From positions 26,331,063 to 26,395,062 of the forward strand of contig OZ017795.1 in the NCBI GenBank assembly GCA_963969395.1: 64,000 bases of DNA, read 5' to 3'. Below the pieces are notes generated by a model. The model saw only the letters and a program-made list of their open reading frames with translations, was not told where the DNA came from and ran no database searches. Positions 24,122-37,339 of the stretch are shown piece after piece. The position numbers and the translations under genes were made by a program. Numbering within the stretch: the stretch's first letter is position 1; the number at the start of each line of letters is the position of its first letter. The DNA comes from Pseudoscleropodium purum. Its lineage: Eukaryota; Streptophyta; Bryopsida; Hypnales; Brachytheciaceae.

Positions 24122-24434
24122 CACATATAGCTTCATTTTACCAAATGGCCTAAGACTAAACTTATTGGAATTTTGACTTTGCCTCAAACCCAGTCACCAA
24201 AAATCAACTTGAAACTCATTGTGGTGCTCTTGATCTCCTTCTTCAAAATTATTGCTCTAAATGTAAGTGGTAGCAAACTCTATACTACTAGAACGATTAC
24301 CAATGCTTCATCATTTCTTCAAATGGTCTAAAACTACACTTCTTAGAAGCTTGACTTCACCTCATACATATTCACCAAAAAACAACCTCAAAATTGTCAT
24401 AGTTCTCTTGATTTCCTTCTTCAAAATCATCACT
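24122..24434 (+). repeat. Two-copy tandem repeat, ~178-bp period
   Basis: CAAATGGCCTAAGACTAAAC at 24142 recurs as CAAATGGTCTAAAACTACAC at 24320. The similarity continues through tcaccaaaaatcaacttgaa/tcaccaaaaaacaacctcaa and the ctccttcttcaaaat/tccttcttcaaaat tails. This is a diverged tandem duplication with no coding content. Confidence 0.7.
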
Positions 24435-25324
24435 TCTATTTTAGGCAATACAAACCATTGTACCCCCTTCATCTATTCCTTTCCCACAAAAATGTGATAA
24501 ATCTACTATAATTTTTTTTCTAATAATCCCTTCATACAAAACCTCCATAATTTTTCTACATCTCAAGAGTCTCATTTAAAAAATTCCAAAGAGAGAGTAA
24601 GATGTCATAGAGAGCTCTAACCCTAATTTTCTTCTATAATACCCCATTGACATCCTAACATCCTTCCAAGTGCTAATTCATCCCTACTCTAAATTGACGT
24701 ATACCACACTAATTTACAACATTTTTCTCTAATTTGGAGTGTCCATTACAATGTTAGTATCCTAGCATTTTTTCCTAATTCTCCTAATTAGCTCATTTTT
24801 TTGGAATTTGCACTTTCCATTCCTACTTCATTTTTTAATGCTAATCCCTAATCTTAATATTTTGTTTTTATAATCTTACCAATTCCACCATTTACCTAAT
24901 TTTACTAATTGTCTATGTTTAACTCAATGTTTTTTGTTTATAAATCCTAATTTCTCCCCTAGAGTTTCCCTCATCATGAAATTTTCAATTGCTAATTGAT
25001 ACTTCCAATCTCCCCTATTTTATAAAAAATATACCAAGATTAATTTGTATGTTAATGTAGTGGCTCACACAAAGATATAATAAAGCCATACAAGAAATAC
25101 AAAAACTATTAATTTCACACCCAAACTTAACATGACTCAATCTAAGGAATGCAAAAAATGTTGATGACTACCTCCAACACACATAGTACCTCCATGTGGA
25201 ATATGTAAATAACCAACCTCTACCATCACTTATAGACTCTTTTTAAATCTCACATTCATCATACAACATTAATCTTTAATTTTCACTAATATTTAATCCT
25301 TTTAAATACTACAAAATGTATACA
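24435..25324. other. AT-rich stretch without recognised genes
   Basis: The plus strand is pyrimidine-rich in places. No element ends, domains or RNA genes were found. Confidence 0.4.
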
Positions 25325-25581
25325 CATTAGAGGATTTTCTAAGGTCCAGGAAGGCTACAAGTTCCTAGTTGTTCTCAAACCTTGTGAACTGCTTGAAACA
25401 TGCTACCTAACCCGGTAGTGTGATTGCCACGTTGTTTTAAAAAAATCAACTTTGTTTTTTATTTTCAGAAATTTAATTTAATTTAATTTTTTTCAATTTT
25501 TTTTGACAACGTGGTGTTTGTTGCACTGTAGGGGGTAGTTGCTTGAAATGGCCCTTCCGGATTCCAGAAAATCCTCAAATG
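25325..25581. mobile_element. CATTAG-ended MITE, short subtype, copy 2
   Basis: The left end is CATTAGAGGATTTTCT and the right end is AGAAAATCCTCAAATG. Subterminal segments GGTCCAGGAAGGCT and GGCCCTTCCGGATTCC pair. The centre carries TTGCCACGTTG and, 75 bp on, CAACGTGGTG, an inverted CCACGT/ACGTGG pair. It is non-coding. Confidence 0.8.
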
Positions 25582-27173
25582 ACACTTGTTCCCCATCTTT
25601 GAACTCTTTCAAAAGGAATTTCTATAAAATTTACAAGTTAGGTAGTATAGAGTCTCTATTCAAATGAATTTCAAGTAGGACCCAAGATGAATAGTCTCCT
25701 AATTCATGCTAGCTTCAAAAGTGGGCTAGAGTTCTTTTTCTTCTAGCATTTATGATTATGGTATGATACATTGTTCATGTACACCAAAACTAATGTAACA
25801 TTCACAAATGTATTGAGTAAGATTAAGGTGAACTAGCCTATAACAAATATAATGATTGGTCATTATGGGATAGAGCAAATGAATTTTTGTTTTGACAAAG
25901 TATGAATTTATTATGAATTTATGAAGAATACTACCTAATTGGCCCCAAAAGTTTTTAGACTATGTCAAAACCAACAAAAAGTGTATCCATCATGGTCATC
26001 TTATTTACCTAAAAAAACTACAATATTTTCTGACATTTGTGAGCCTAGTAGTTATCATTTGGGCCTTGGGATTTCACTTCTTATTGCCTTTTACATTTCA
26101 AAAGACCTAAAATGTGTATTAACTTTCTATTAATAGAAGTCCCTACAATTACAGTGTGTTATTTTCCAAAAGTCCGGAAGTGCTCTAAGCACTTCCATTT
26201 ATCATTTTTAGTGTCCAAATAGGTATCTAGTACATTGATTACAAGTTTGAGATAGGTTTGAGCCCTAATAGACAAAGTTATAGAAAATACTTATTTTAGA
26301 TTGTTACTAGATTTACTTAAATTCCGTGATTCATGAAGAATGTACAATAAATATTGGAGAAAGGTGCAATAGCTTAAAAACATGCAAGGAGCTCAATAGT
26401 GAAGTTGGTTCGTAAAGATTCCTTCATACAAAAATGATTCTTTCACAAAGGAATTAAATATAGGAGGTAAAGAATTTAGACCTTTCCACAATTGATGCAA
26501 GTGAATATGTAAAATCGCAATTAGAATTTGGAAACTTCATAGAGGTTGTCCAAAAAGTTACGTAATTTTACGAATTGTAGAAGATGACTCTATGGAAAGT
26601 CAACTATGTTATCGGCAACTGAAAACTTATTGAAATTATTCAGGAAGTATTAAAATCCCACTAAAAATTAGGATAGTGTGTTTTAGCTTATATTATAGCC
26701 TAGCTAAATTTCAAGACGTTCTAACACCTACAAGTGCTAGAATTGGTAGATGCACCAAATTTTAACGATTTTCAAAAACATTTGACAAGTTGACTGGCAT
26801 AACCGATGCATATAGTGTCAAAATGAAGTGAATTTGGACTCTTTACTTACTATCTTAAACCTTCCAAAAAAACCCAGGCTATTCAAAATTTCAAAAAAAG
26901 CCAAACTCCAACATTTGGATTTTTTACCTTTTCACTGGCTCACAATTTAGTGGCCTTTGCTTGTAAAATAGCCTAGAAAGTAGGGGTTGGGGGGCCATTG
27001 GGCTAGTTTGGGCCTTTCAAAGACAATGACACTATCACTTTGGCATTTGGAGCATTACTCCAAAAGTTAGAAAGATCACAACAATAGTGTAGAATTTTGA
27101 TTTTCCCGTTAATTTGGCTTTCACATAGAAGTAGTTTTAGGTAATTTGAGGGGGGAAGAGGGACTTGGAAATG
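25582..27173. other. AT-rich stretch without recognised genes
   Basis: No protein similarity was recognised. The composition becomes slightly richer in G+C towards 26900-27200, ahead of the candidate promoter. Confidence 0.35.
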
Positions 27174-27198
27174 TATAAAGGCATCCTTCTCCCCTCAC
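27174..27198 (+). promoter_or_regulatory. Candidate plant core promoter (TATA box plus pyrimidine patch)
   Basis: TATAAA at 27174-27179 is followed within 6 bp by CCTTCTCCCCTCAC, a pyrimidine-rich patch typical of plant core promoters. No reading frame follows. A plausible source is the promoter of an old LTR or a non-coding transcript, but no LTR pair was identified. This is a motif match only. Confidence 0.25.
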
Positions 27199-30100
27199 TT
27201 TGCACCCCTTTTCTTATTTTTTGTTTTGACCAAAACGCAGCCACGTTGTTGGAAATTTGCCAATTTGCCAAAAAACTTGTTTGAATTGTAATTTGGAGAC
27301 ATTTTTCACCTTGATTTCTATACCATCTTTTGAGTTTGAGCCCATTTCAAAGGATGTTGGGGTACCTTTGTAAAGCTTGCTAACCATTGTGTTTTGGATC
27401 ATTCTTGAAGTATTTTGATCATTCTTGAGTCTTGAGTACTAACACCAAGAGTCTTTGAGCCAAATTTTGGTGATGCCCTTAGTTTGAATACCTTAAGGCT
27501 TGCCTTACTATGTTTCAAATGTCTTTTAACTACTAATTTTGTTCCTATCAAGCTCTTGTGTAGGATTTCCAACTATTGATGTGAGAACATCCTCTTAAAA
27601 CGTTGACTTGGGAATATATGGTCCAAAAAGTGTTATTTGAAGTCATTTGGAGAAATCTTGAATTGGATCCAAGACTTTGAAATGTCCCCCATATAACGGA
27701 ATTCTTGCAAAATTGTTCCAAAATTTGAAGCTAACCCCTCTAATACAATGAAGCTATCATCTTTAGTATCATTTCTTAAAGTCTATTGGTTCATTAGTAC
27801 CTTCCAAAATACAGGCCTAAACCTCAAGATAGCAAAACTTCAGTCTTCCTTAGAATTTTTTGTGTTGTGTTAGATTAAAGGGTTTCCATACAGAGACCTA
27901 GGTTTGAATTAAAAAAATCCAAGCGGCAACAACCACCAATTTTTGGGATAAAAAATTAAAAAATATCTAATAAAAGCAATAAGCCATTCTAGCCAATAAA
28001 AACAACCAAAAGGGTGGCTGGTACAGAAGCAGTAAAGATAGCTAATACCAACCTTGATTAGGCCAATTGCTTGATGAAGTAGCTAGGCCATTCCATCACA
28101 TCATACATTCCCAAAAAATTCACGCATATTGGGATGATACTCCACAGGGTCCCAAAATTTTTAACTTTTATTTTATTTTTATTAGCGACAATCCTAACTT
28201 TTATTTGAAAATTAAGCCCTAAGAAGATTGAGAGGCTAACAAACTGGGATTAAATATTAACAAGTATTTTGTAAGTGTGGATCATGTTTTAGGAGTTTAG
28301 AGTGAGTCAAATTTTTCATAATTTGAAGCTTGAATGACTGAAGAGCGGGCTGATTTTCCAATTCAAATTTTCAAAAGGAGGGACGAAAGCCAAGCAACCC
28401 CAAAAGGAGTTGAAATTACAAGTTTAGAAGGGGAGGTTGAAGGAAGGTCATTCTAGGAAGGAGAGTCCAACAAGCAAGATCCAAGACATATTAGTTCTCA
28501 ATTTGAAAGTCAATAAGCTATTAGCTCCACCTAATTCATCAATTTTTCTTCATTTAGGCAATCTAGAATTTGAAGCCCTTAATTGGAGTTCACTATTCAA
28601 GGAGTGATCCAAATCCAGCTCATCAATATGTCTACAATCTAGGTATATTATAAGATTTTGGAGCCCTATTTTAGTTGTTTACAACAAATTTCAACTACAC
28701 AAGCATAAGCACTATCTCAAGTTCTCAAGCATACACACAAACTCAAAGTTGCAAAACAAGACCCTCATGTAGAAGTTTGCCATCAAGGTAGAACTGTAGA
28801 AGGCTTGAAAATAGCTCATTTTAGGAAAAAGATGCATCTATAGACAAATCTGACAATGAAAAAATATTTCACAAAATTTTTGTATCAAAAAAAGTAAAGA
28901 AGAGTGCAAAGCATAATTATATCATAATCATCCAAGTCAAATTGAATTTAATACAAATATTGGAAGTGGAAGGTGCCTAAAGTGCTATACATGCTCATAG
29001 GCTATAACAATAATAAATGTAGACATGTCTTTGAATAAAGCAAGAGAGTAGTAAAACTAAGAAATAGGATGCTGTAAACATTAATGTCAATGCTAGAAAC
29101 ATTCACTTCAAACATTATTGTAGTTCATAAGTGGACCAAAAATAAATTGTATAGAAATTCTTAGCATGTCAGATGGAAGCTAACAACAACCAGTAGCAAA
29201 GGCTAAATCATCTACTACCAAGACAAAAAACATGTACTTAGGAACGTGAAAGAGCCCACTAAAATTGCCAAAATTGAACACTTGTGATGTCTAAATTGAG
29301 CATTAAAGAGCATGAAATTAGCTAGTTAGGAGCCTGAAATTGAACATTAAAGTCACTCAAATAAAATTGCGTCCTCCTTAGGGGCTTTAAACTTCAATGA
29401 AGCCACCTCCCAAGCTAGCCTACAATAACTTCAAAAACTTGTTGGCCCTTAAGTTAAGCTTAATTGTGTCCAAAAAAACAAAACAAAAAACTTGTTGGTC
29501 CTACATTGCCGCATCCGCATGACATCCTTCCGTTGTGCCAGCAAGACTATGCAATTCCAAATTGCCAGACTTGCTGCCCATCTCCACCGGCTATGGACCG
29601 TTGTAGCCTTGCAGAAGTTATTTTGAACTTAACGGCCTCCCTCCCCACTGCTTCTATCATGGATAGCTTGTTGCTTCCTACCTTCCATCAACTTGCTCCA
29701 TCCCTTTGTTGAAATGCTCCCTCCATGCCTTCTCTATTTCAAATCTCATGCCCGTTGAGCTGCTCCTTCCTTACCTTCTTCATTTTCATTCTCCTTGTTG
29801 TTGATAGCTTGGCTTTGATTTCATAGACATAAGTTGATTTCAATAGTAGCAAGGCTCAAATGATCTTGAAGCTCCTACTTTAGAGGTATTAGTTGCAGCT
29901 ACGGCAATGCTCCATGAACAAGTCATTGTTGAGTTTAGCAACTCCAGGTACACTTCTTCTTCCTTTTTCTTTCACTGCTCAAATATTTTTTGCCACTTCT
30001 TCTCCTATTTAAGTGCCTTCTGTAGAATAGATGGAATTCACACAAACATGAAATACATTGCAACTATTCTTCTTGAATGCAAGTATACTCTTTCCTTCTT

Positions 30101-30294
30101 CTTGTTTTTGTACATGCTTCTTTTGAAACTTAAATAGGGCACTCTTGATGGTAGAACAAGTAGTAATTGTATTGTCCTTCATTTTTTGGAATAGGGCCTA
30201 GTCTGTTGAAGGCATTGAAGTTGGTTCTGTATTGCATAAAAGTTGTAGGATGCATATAGCTCAAGGGAAATGCATTTCTTTGTTGCATCTACTG
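27199..30294. other. Unassigned stretch, possible retroelement debris
   Basis: The composition at 28300-29700 is less AT-rich, and the text resembles retrotransposon leader sequence, but no LTR, primer-binding site or domain can be defended. The reading frames at 29464-29712 and 29907-30137 have no recognised similarity. The last ~150 bp precede the 3' end of the DDE_1 pseudogene. Confidence 0.35.
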
Positions 30295-32275
30295 TTAGGC
30301 GACTTTGTTGCTCTTCACTGCCACATACACTTCTTGCAGAGGGAGTAAGTTTTTTGTATCCTCCCCCTTCTTCTTTATTCTCTTTTTAAAATAGCCAATT
30401 TTTGGTTCTCCTTGCAAATTTGAAGGATACTTCCGCAATAGGGTGCTATGTATAGAAGAAGCGTTTAGTCTAATTACAACGTGCAACTTCTTTCCTTGAA
30501 CTCTAACACTTTTGGCACTCCACAACTCTTTATCCTTCCTCTTCCGTTTTGCTTGCTCCACATGCTCTTGCTTCTCTTGTAATTTCTTCTTCTTCTCTTC
30601 TATTATTCATTCTCTACTTACTTCTTTTTCTAACTTCCATCGTTCTTGTTCTTGAGTAGCCTCTTATATATTGGCTACCATCTCCTATAGATTCTAAAGA
30701 TGTTGTTCTTCTATAAGAATTATTGATTTGTGATAGTTGATTTGAGGTTCCATCCATGTTGTAGAGATTTCAAGGACTTGGACTCGTGGAAGTTGTAATA
30801 AGTCTTCAAAACCCTTTTCAACTACATCAAAATCTTGTTGAACAACTTCATTGTCTTCATCATCTGAACTTGTTGCATTCGCTTGTCCACTATTTCCTAC
30901 ATCTTCACAATCAACTTGCACAAAATATTGTTGACAACTTGAAAGCTCTATTAGTGATTCATCCAAAAATTCTTGAATCTCCCGTGCTTTTAATTCATTC
31001 AATGTCTGATCTTCACTTTGGCTCTCTCCTTGTTTGTTGGTTGTCTTTTGTCTATTAGTTGTATTGTTGTTTTTTCATATAGTTGGCTTGGTCTCATCTT
31101 CAAGTTCATAGCACTTGCATTAAAAGGATAGATACTTGTAGTAGCAAATCAATTTGTTATATTCTTCACACTTAAGGCTCTACAAAGTCCATGTGAAATC
31201 CAATTGGCTAAGTCTTCTTTCAATGGCATTTGACTTTGGTGGTTTTGTGTCCATTTGTCTTTATAGGCCTAGAATGTTGGTTTGAAAGGTTTAAAACATG
31301 TAACATCTAAAGGTTGCATGGCATGGGAAGTATGGAAGAGGAATGTAAGTAAATCCAGACCTTTAGCAACAACCAATTTAATAACTTCTAATGTGACATG
31401 ACTCCCATGTCCATCTATGATAAGTAGATGGTTGTTTGATGGAGATAAGCCATAGAATTAAAAAAGATTGTACAAAAAATGAAATGATTTATTTGTCATC
31501 CAATGCAATTACTTGAATAATTCATTTGTCATCCAGGCCTTGCTTTGTATGGCCAAGATAACTCCTTCTTTTCCAATTTTGATTAAAAAAATTCTTGATT
31601 TCTTTTTCCCTTTAAAGATGTAAAAATTTGGTAGGTTATCTCCACTTCCATTGATACAAGATAGAACGGGCAACCACTTCTTTTGGTCTGGTGTGACCAT
31701 ATGGACATTCTCACACTCCTACATCTTTTTTTTCAAAATTACAAAAACTCCACCACCTTTTCTTGCTTGGGCTTCACTTTCATTGTAGTTCTATATTTGT
31801 TGTGGTAGATAATTGTACTTAATATACAATCTTTGAAGATTATCATAATAAGTGCCAATTGCCTCTAGAAACAAATTTTTAGCTCTATTTTGTTCTAAAT
31901 CTTAGGCTCTTCTAGTTCTCAATTCAAGATGTCTTCTCTTAAAACACTTGACCTACTTTATACTAGGTACTCCATCCTTGAAAGGTGTCACTCCTGTTTG
32001 GATAAAGATGCCTGCTTTCTCCTTTACCTATAAAATTGTTAAAGGAAAACCTACTACTTCTTCCTTTTTTTTGTTGAGTTGCCATTTTCCCTCTTCTTCT
32101 TTATATTGTTAATTTGTAAATGTATCCTCTTAATGATGAAGGTGGTATTCCATGGTCTTCAGTTGCAATTTTGATGGAAATTACTTCATCAACATCAACT
32201 ATGGCACTTTTTAATTCTTCATTAGTCCAATTTCCATTTTTTCTTACTTTAGGACAAGTTGTGGATTGGAAGAAC
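30295..32275 (-). pseudogene. pogo/DDE_1-type DNA transposase pseudogene
   Basis: Read leftward, this is a nearly full-length transposase with point stops. At ~32240-32140 is an HTH_psq domain (NWTNEELKSAIVDV, then HGIPPSSLRGYI). At ~32020-31880 is a CENP-B-like DNA-binding part (IFIQTGVTPFKDG, FKRRHLELR). The DDE_1 core follows: a first-Asp region reading NYNES near 31783 where the family has CDES; VTPDQKKWLPVLSCING (31700-31640); IIDGHGSHVTLE (31381-31440); and QPLDVTCFKPF (~31275-31335). The second and third Asp are 35 residues apart, the DD35D spacing. The tail runs through an acidic region (~31000-30690) and a Lys/Glu-rich coiled stretch to a stop at 30295. Several stops are TAG where the family has Trp. 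The loss of the first Asp and the stops make it inactive. No terminal inverted repeats were identified. Confidence 0.88.
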
Positions 32276-33016
32276 TAGCAAAGGACATATCTCAACTTAG
32301 GGGGGCTGCTCTTTTTTCCTCCTACCTATTTGTTGTGGTGGTCTTCATTGTTGTTGGACACGCTTTCTACATTCCCACTCCAATGTTCAAGTTGGTAGTT
32401 CCACATCTGAACACATAGGGATGGCCCCTACAAGCATTGGGGTAGCTTCTTGTCGGCTCTTTGTCCTTGCATGCCACAACTCCTCCACTCCATTGTTGTC
32501 AATCCTCCATCGCTGCCCATGCAACCCGGGTCTTTGCTAGGCTGTTGCTAGCTCTTGCTCTTGAATGGTCCGCAACCTCTGTCACCTCCTAGTTCTTGTG
32601 TGACCCCTTCACTCTTCTTTTTGCGGAGTCCACAGCCTCTAGTGCTACTACTATTGTGGGGTATGGATACTCCATTGCTCCTTGCATGGGTCTTGTGTCT
32701 TTGGATTTTCTTACTTTGGTGGCTTCCTGAAGCTCCATTGTAGTGGATCCAGATGCGCTGTCACCTTTTTAAAACTTCAAAATTTCTTCTCCACTTTTGG
32801 TTGACTTGCAGCACGGTTTGTCCAAGTTGTCAATATCGCTTCCCAAGATGTGGCAAGCTCATTGGCCACCCTTGCTCCTCTATTGCCATGACATAATAGT
32901 GATGCGGACTGAAGACAAAAAATTCTTCAAGGCTCAAAATTTTTGCCATTTGGTCCTTGCCAAGAAGTATCTCCCAACTTGTATTTCATTTCAAACTCAA
33001 CCATTGTTTGGAATCA
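32276..33016. other. Less AT-rich stretch beyond the transposase N-terminus
   Basis: The composition suggests former coding DNA. On the minus strand a broken frame continues from the acidic ORF at 33214 through a GDTSWQGPNGKNFEP-like phrase near 32950. I cannot assign it to a family. It may be an upstream exon or ORF of the same transposon or a separate element. Confidence 0.3.
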
Positions 33017-33214
33017 CTACTTTTGCTCTTCACACTTAGCCCAAGAGAATAATTCTTCGTTTTGCTCATTTGAAAATTCCTCTTCACTTTTACAATCTAG
33101 AAATTCCTCTTCACTTTCACAGTAGTCAAATTGACTACTTCTCCAATCTCTCTTTGTGTAGCCATTGCCTTCACTTCCATCACTCTCTTCATTTGAAGAA
33201 TTATTTTCACTCAT
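33017..33214 (-). CDS. Short acidic reading frame, unknown function
   Basis: An ATG-started 65-codon frame is rich in Glu, Asp and Ser. It contains a near-duplicated CESEEEFLDCKSEEEF segment from a ~30-bp internal tandem repeat. It lies ~750 bp upstream of the DDE_1 transposase on the same strand, and the frame seems to continue past its stop in degenerate form. It may be the acidic N-terminus of an accessory or gag-like ORF in a dead element. I do not recognise it and do not propose that it is expressed. Confidence 0.25.
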   Translation of the reverse strand: MSENNSSNEESDGSEGNGYTKRDWRSSQFDYCESEEEFLDCKSEEEFSNEQNEELFSWAKCEEQK

Positions 33215-33942
33215 AGTGGTACTCTTAATCTAAGCAAAAGTTAGAAGAAATGTATTTCATGAAAAATATAAGCAAAGTGTGCACTCTATGTTTCATGAAA
33301 TCCTCCTAATGTTCCCACTTCTAATTTTTCTTGCTCTGTAAAGCCTTAGAGCTTGTCAAAATGCATGAGCATCCACTATGTCTTCCAACCTTTTTTTAAA
33401 ATATAATTTTGTAGGATTCTTTTTATTTTGTATAAATGTTCACCAATGTTTTGTAAAGTGACAGCTTATATATTTGAAAGCACGCCCTTGGTATTTAAAA
33501 TTGATGGAGAGGCGTCAATATATTGAATGCTCGTCACTTAAAAATCAACATTTTTTATTTATGACAATGAAAAAATTGTCTACAACACAGTCATTGAAGT
33601 CACTCCCTACTCTAAACTCACATTAATTTTGTTTCATTAACTGCAATCAGATTTTAGCTTGTAGTCATAAACCTCTCAAATGTTAACAAATACCATACTC
33701 CAAGGTAACCCTTGTCAACTCCTACATACTCTAAAAGCACACATTCACAAACTCAGTGTGTCAATGTTTCATTTATAGTACCCCTTGTACTATTTCAAAC
33801 ACGTTAGTAAAGGTGCATCTTAATACTTGAACTATTTTTGAGCCTTTTACTACACTATCTACAAAGAAGGATGAATTTTGATTTGCACGTGCACCATCCA
33901 TTAGGGAATATTAAACAAGTTGGATTTTACTTATAAGACAAG
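33215..33942. other. AT-rich stretch without recognised genes
   Basis: Nothing is recognisable on either strand. Confidence 0.4.
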
Positions 33943-33966
33943 AAAAAAAAAAAAAAAAAAAAAAAA
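33943..33966 (+). repeat. Poly(A) tract, 24 bp
   Basis: There are 24 uninterrupted A residues. This could be the tail of a retroposed sequence read on the plus strand, but nothing upstream is recognisable as a LINE, SINE or processed transcript. Confidence 0.85.
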
Positions 33967-36900
33967 GTTGATCTTTGATCTTAGTTATTAATTAGAAGAA
34001 GTCAAACAAGCTTTGTCTTAATGTCTTATTTAATTCTAAGCAAATTAGCCAAAAATTAGCATCAAATTTGATAGGATTTTATACTAAAAAAATATCTACA
34101 AAAGTAAAAGAGAACATTTAAAAGAAGTGGAAGGAAAAAAAAAAGATAATTGATTGAAGGATGAAGCCTTGAGACATCTCTAATTTGGGTGGGAGTTTAC
34201 AAAATCAACATCAAACTACAAAAACGTTGAAGATGGAGTTGGAGTGCACAATTGACAACATGGTAGTGACATCCATTGAAGATGGAATCAACATTGAAGG
34301 CAATAGTTGAATTTTGTACCACATTTCTTGCATTGTCACCAAAAACATTAGATTTGAATTTGACTTTTAAATTTCAAATTAAGATTAGAATCAACCATAG
34401 TAGATTAGGAAATCAACTAGTAGGTTAAAAAGTAGTTGAAAAATTACCATAGAATTTTCAAAAGAATTACAATAGTTAAGAAAAATTACCAAAGCTCACC
34501 CTTGTATGAAAAGCAATAGAGAGTGGATGAATATTAGAGAATCATCCAAAATAATCTTTTAAAAAATCTTAGAATCTAGATTCAAAATAAAAATCACAAG
34601 GTATATGTAGAAGTAATTTTGAAATTCCATGGTAAGAAAGAACTATAGAAGAATTTTGATGAATTAATGAACAGTCAAAATTCATCTATAAATAAAATTT
34701 ACCAAGGAGGTCAAAAGTAAGAAGTTTTTATCTTTTAAGAAAAATAGAAGTATAATTAAAAATAAATAAAGCTAATTAATCCTAGAAGTAAAATTAAAAA
34801 ATAAAATTATCTAAAGCAGTAAGAACATTTAAGAATTTATCAATTAGGTCAAAAGATAACCAAAGGATAAGTTAGAGAGTAAATCTCCAAAAAATATTTT
34901 CAAGATTCCTAAACTAATTTAACCTCAAGAATTAAAAAAATATTGAACAAATGATAGTGAAATGAAGTTTTAAACAAAGTAGGTTACATTTGGATGAAAG
35001 TCAATTAGAGTTGATCAAATCAAGTCAAAGTCATAAATTAGGTAGAAGTTTTAAACTAGAAAATAACCCAAAAATCCTCATTCAATTTCGATAGTTAGAA
35101 TCTTAGAAATCAATGGATGAAGTTGTAGATGTTAAATTTAGGACCAAACTTCATCTATAATTATGCGTTAGGGATTTAGGTCAAAATTAGACTTCTTAGC
35201 ATTCTAAAAGGGGCAAAACATGCCCTACAACTTAGTTTACATTACTTTTCTACTTGACTAACTCCAATGGCCTTGAATTTTGGTTGTCGTAGCCAAAACT
35301 TGGTTTTAGGTACTAATTTGGTTTGATTTGGTTAGCCATTGTTATTAGGAAAGTTCACAGTAGATACAAAACAAAGATTCATTGCTTGGAAGGCACAACT
35401 AGATTGCATGTTGTAGACACTTATTATGAGTTTTATATGACAAAGACACTTAGAACCCCGTTCTATACACTTTATTCCAAGGGTGGAAGAAAGCGCCTAC
35501 AATATGGTGACAACATGCATAAAGGCCTAAAAAGTTCACTTCATGTTATGAATTTGTACCCAAAAGGTAGAAGTTCCTATTGCAATCACTCCATCACTAT
35601 CATCCAAAACGTGGATTGTAGCTACTAACTCAACCTAATGTAATCCAAATCTTGTTTTTGAAAAACATTTGCCATGGATTGATGCAAAATTATAATGGAT
35701 CATTTTCTAAATGTCTATGATGGAGGTGATGAGTCTTTTGCTTATTAATTGTCACAGGCCGGTTTATCTTGATAAATACACATTTTTAAAAGTTGATCAA
35801 CAAATTCAATCTAATCCAATGAACCATTGTAAGGATTCCATTAACATCACATGGAAAATTGGGCACTAATCGATTTATCTATGCTAGAAGTACTTATTTA
35901 AGACAACCCTTCTATATAATGGCTTTATTAGTTGACCTGTAGACAACATTAGATGCATTGTTCACTGAAAAAGATTTTGAATTTATACCTTCTGGTTCAC
36001 TCATCTATCTTCCTTTTGGCTTAGAGAGAAGTGCCAAAGCTAGCTGTAAAATGTGAGTTTATGAGACCAAATTGGGTCCAGATGAAAAATCCACATTCGT
36101 ATTAAATGAAATATTCATTCTTAGGAAATAAAATTCTTTTTCTTACATTCTTCCTCATCTTTATATTTGCACACATTGACCTCAATTCCTCCACAAATTT
36201 CTATATCCTACAAGTTGAAATGCTTAAGTTATTACAAATACGTACTTTTGCCCTACATTCATAAGATTGGAATGATGAACTGCAAATTTTGGATGTTATA
36301 TGCATGCAATGGACTTCACTTTTGTTTGACAAGCTATTTCACTTTTGTGTGACAAGCTGTGAAAGTGGCAAGCAACTTGGGGGGCACAAGGCCCCTCAAT
36401 TAAAACACAAGCAAATTACATGAAGCCGCTTGAGGGAGATTGAAAATGCCAAACTCTAACACCCTGATGGCAGAAAACAGGAGACCACCAAGTCTCAAAC
36501 TGCTTCCTGGCCAAACTAAGCTTCTCTTTGTTTTTAATATTAACCTCTAACAGCCCATGGCACTACATTCTGGTGTTTACAATAATTTACAGTTAAATAA
36601 AATCCAACCAAATTGTTATTTTTAGTAGTTTGTATTTCTGGAAAACTCTATTCAAAGTCTACTTCTAGCATCAAAAATCCGATCTTGAAAATGATTCATT
36701 ATGATTTTTCTATTCAAGATTTTGTGCAAGGGTACCCATTGCAATCTTGGCTTCCCATAGTATTGAGGGCTCTTGAAAATGAGCCTCAAATGCATCAGGT
36801 CTTGGAGGAAAAATCTCATTAGAAATTCATTTAAAAAAATTGTAGAGTAGATTTTGGAAAGCTATAAATTGATTGGGGTTGTGCATGTTAGGCCCTATAA

Positions 36901-37339
36901 CCTCATATTTTTTTGGTTACCAACTTTTTAGATCTCACATGTGAAAAGAGGTTTGAAAGATTTTTGTAGTTTTAACACCCTTGTGATCAAACATTATAAT
37001 CTTTCAATCCATAAGTGATATTGTTGTGTTTTCTTTTCCTATGTGATCTCTAACATCTCTAGTTTGAATTTGTACGGTTTCAATTTTTTTTTAAATGATA
37101 CAACTTATCACAATATTGGCTTTTCGTTGGATTTCAAGCAAATTCCATGAGCCCAAAAACAGGCCTTGGGTAGTTAGGGATTAATAGAGATGTTCCTACA
37201 CGCAGCAATACCACATGGATTGTTGAAGTCCAGGGTGCCATACTTAGCATTGCATCTAGCAACCCATAAGTGCCAAATTAGGATTTGTATGACAAGCTAT
37301 CTATTTCTAACTATATTTTTTCATGCCATTAACTTGTAA
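33967..37339. other. AT-rich stretch without recognised genes
   Basis: The plus strand at 34000-35150 is strongly purine-rich. The frames at 35323-35628 and 36613-36822 show no domain. A block at ~36985-37020 (acattataatctttcaatcc) matches the shared interior motif of the TTAA-bounded elements, so a decayed copy may lie here. Confidence 0.4.

Noticed and set aside
35323..35628. 101-codon plus-strand frame
   Set aside because: It starts with a non-ATG codon and has no recognisable family or supporting context.
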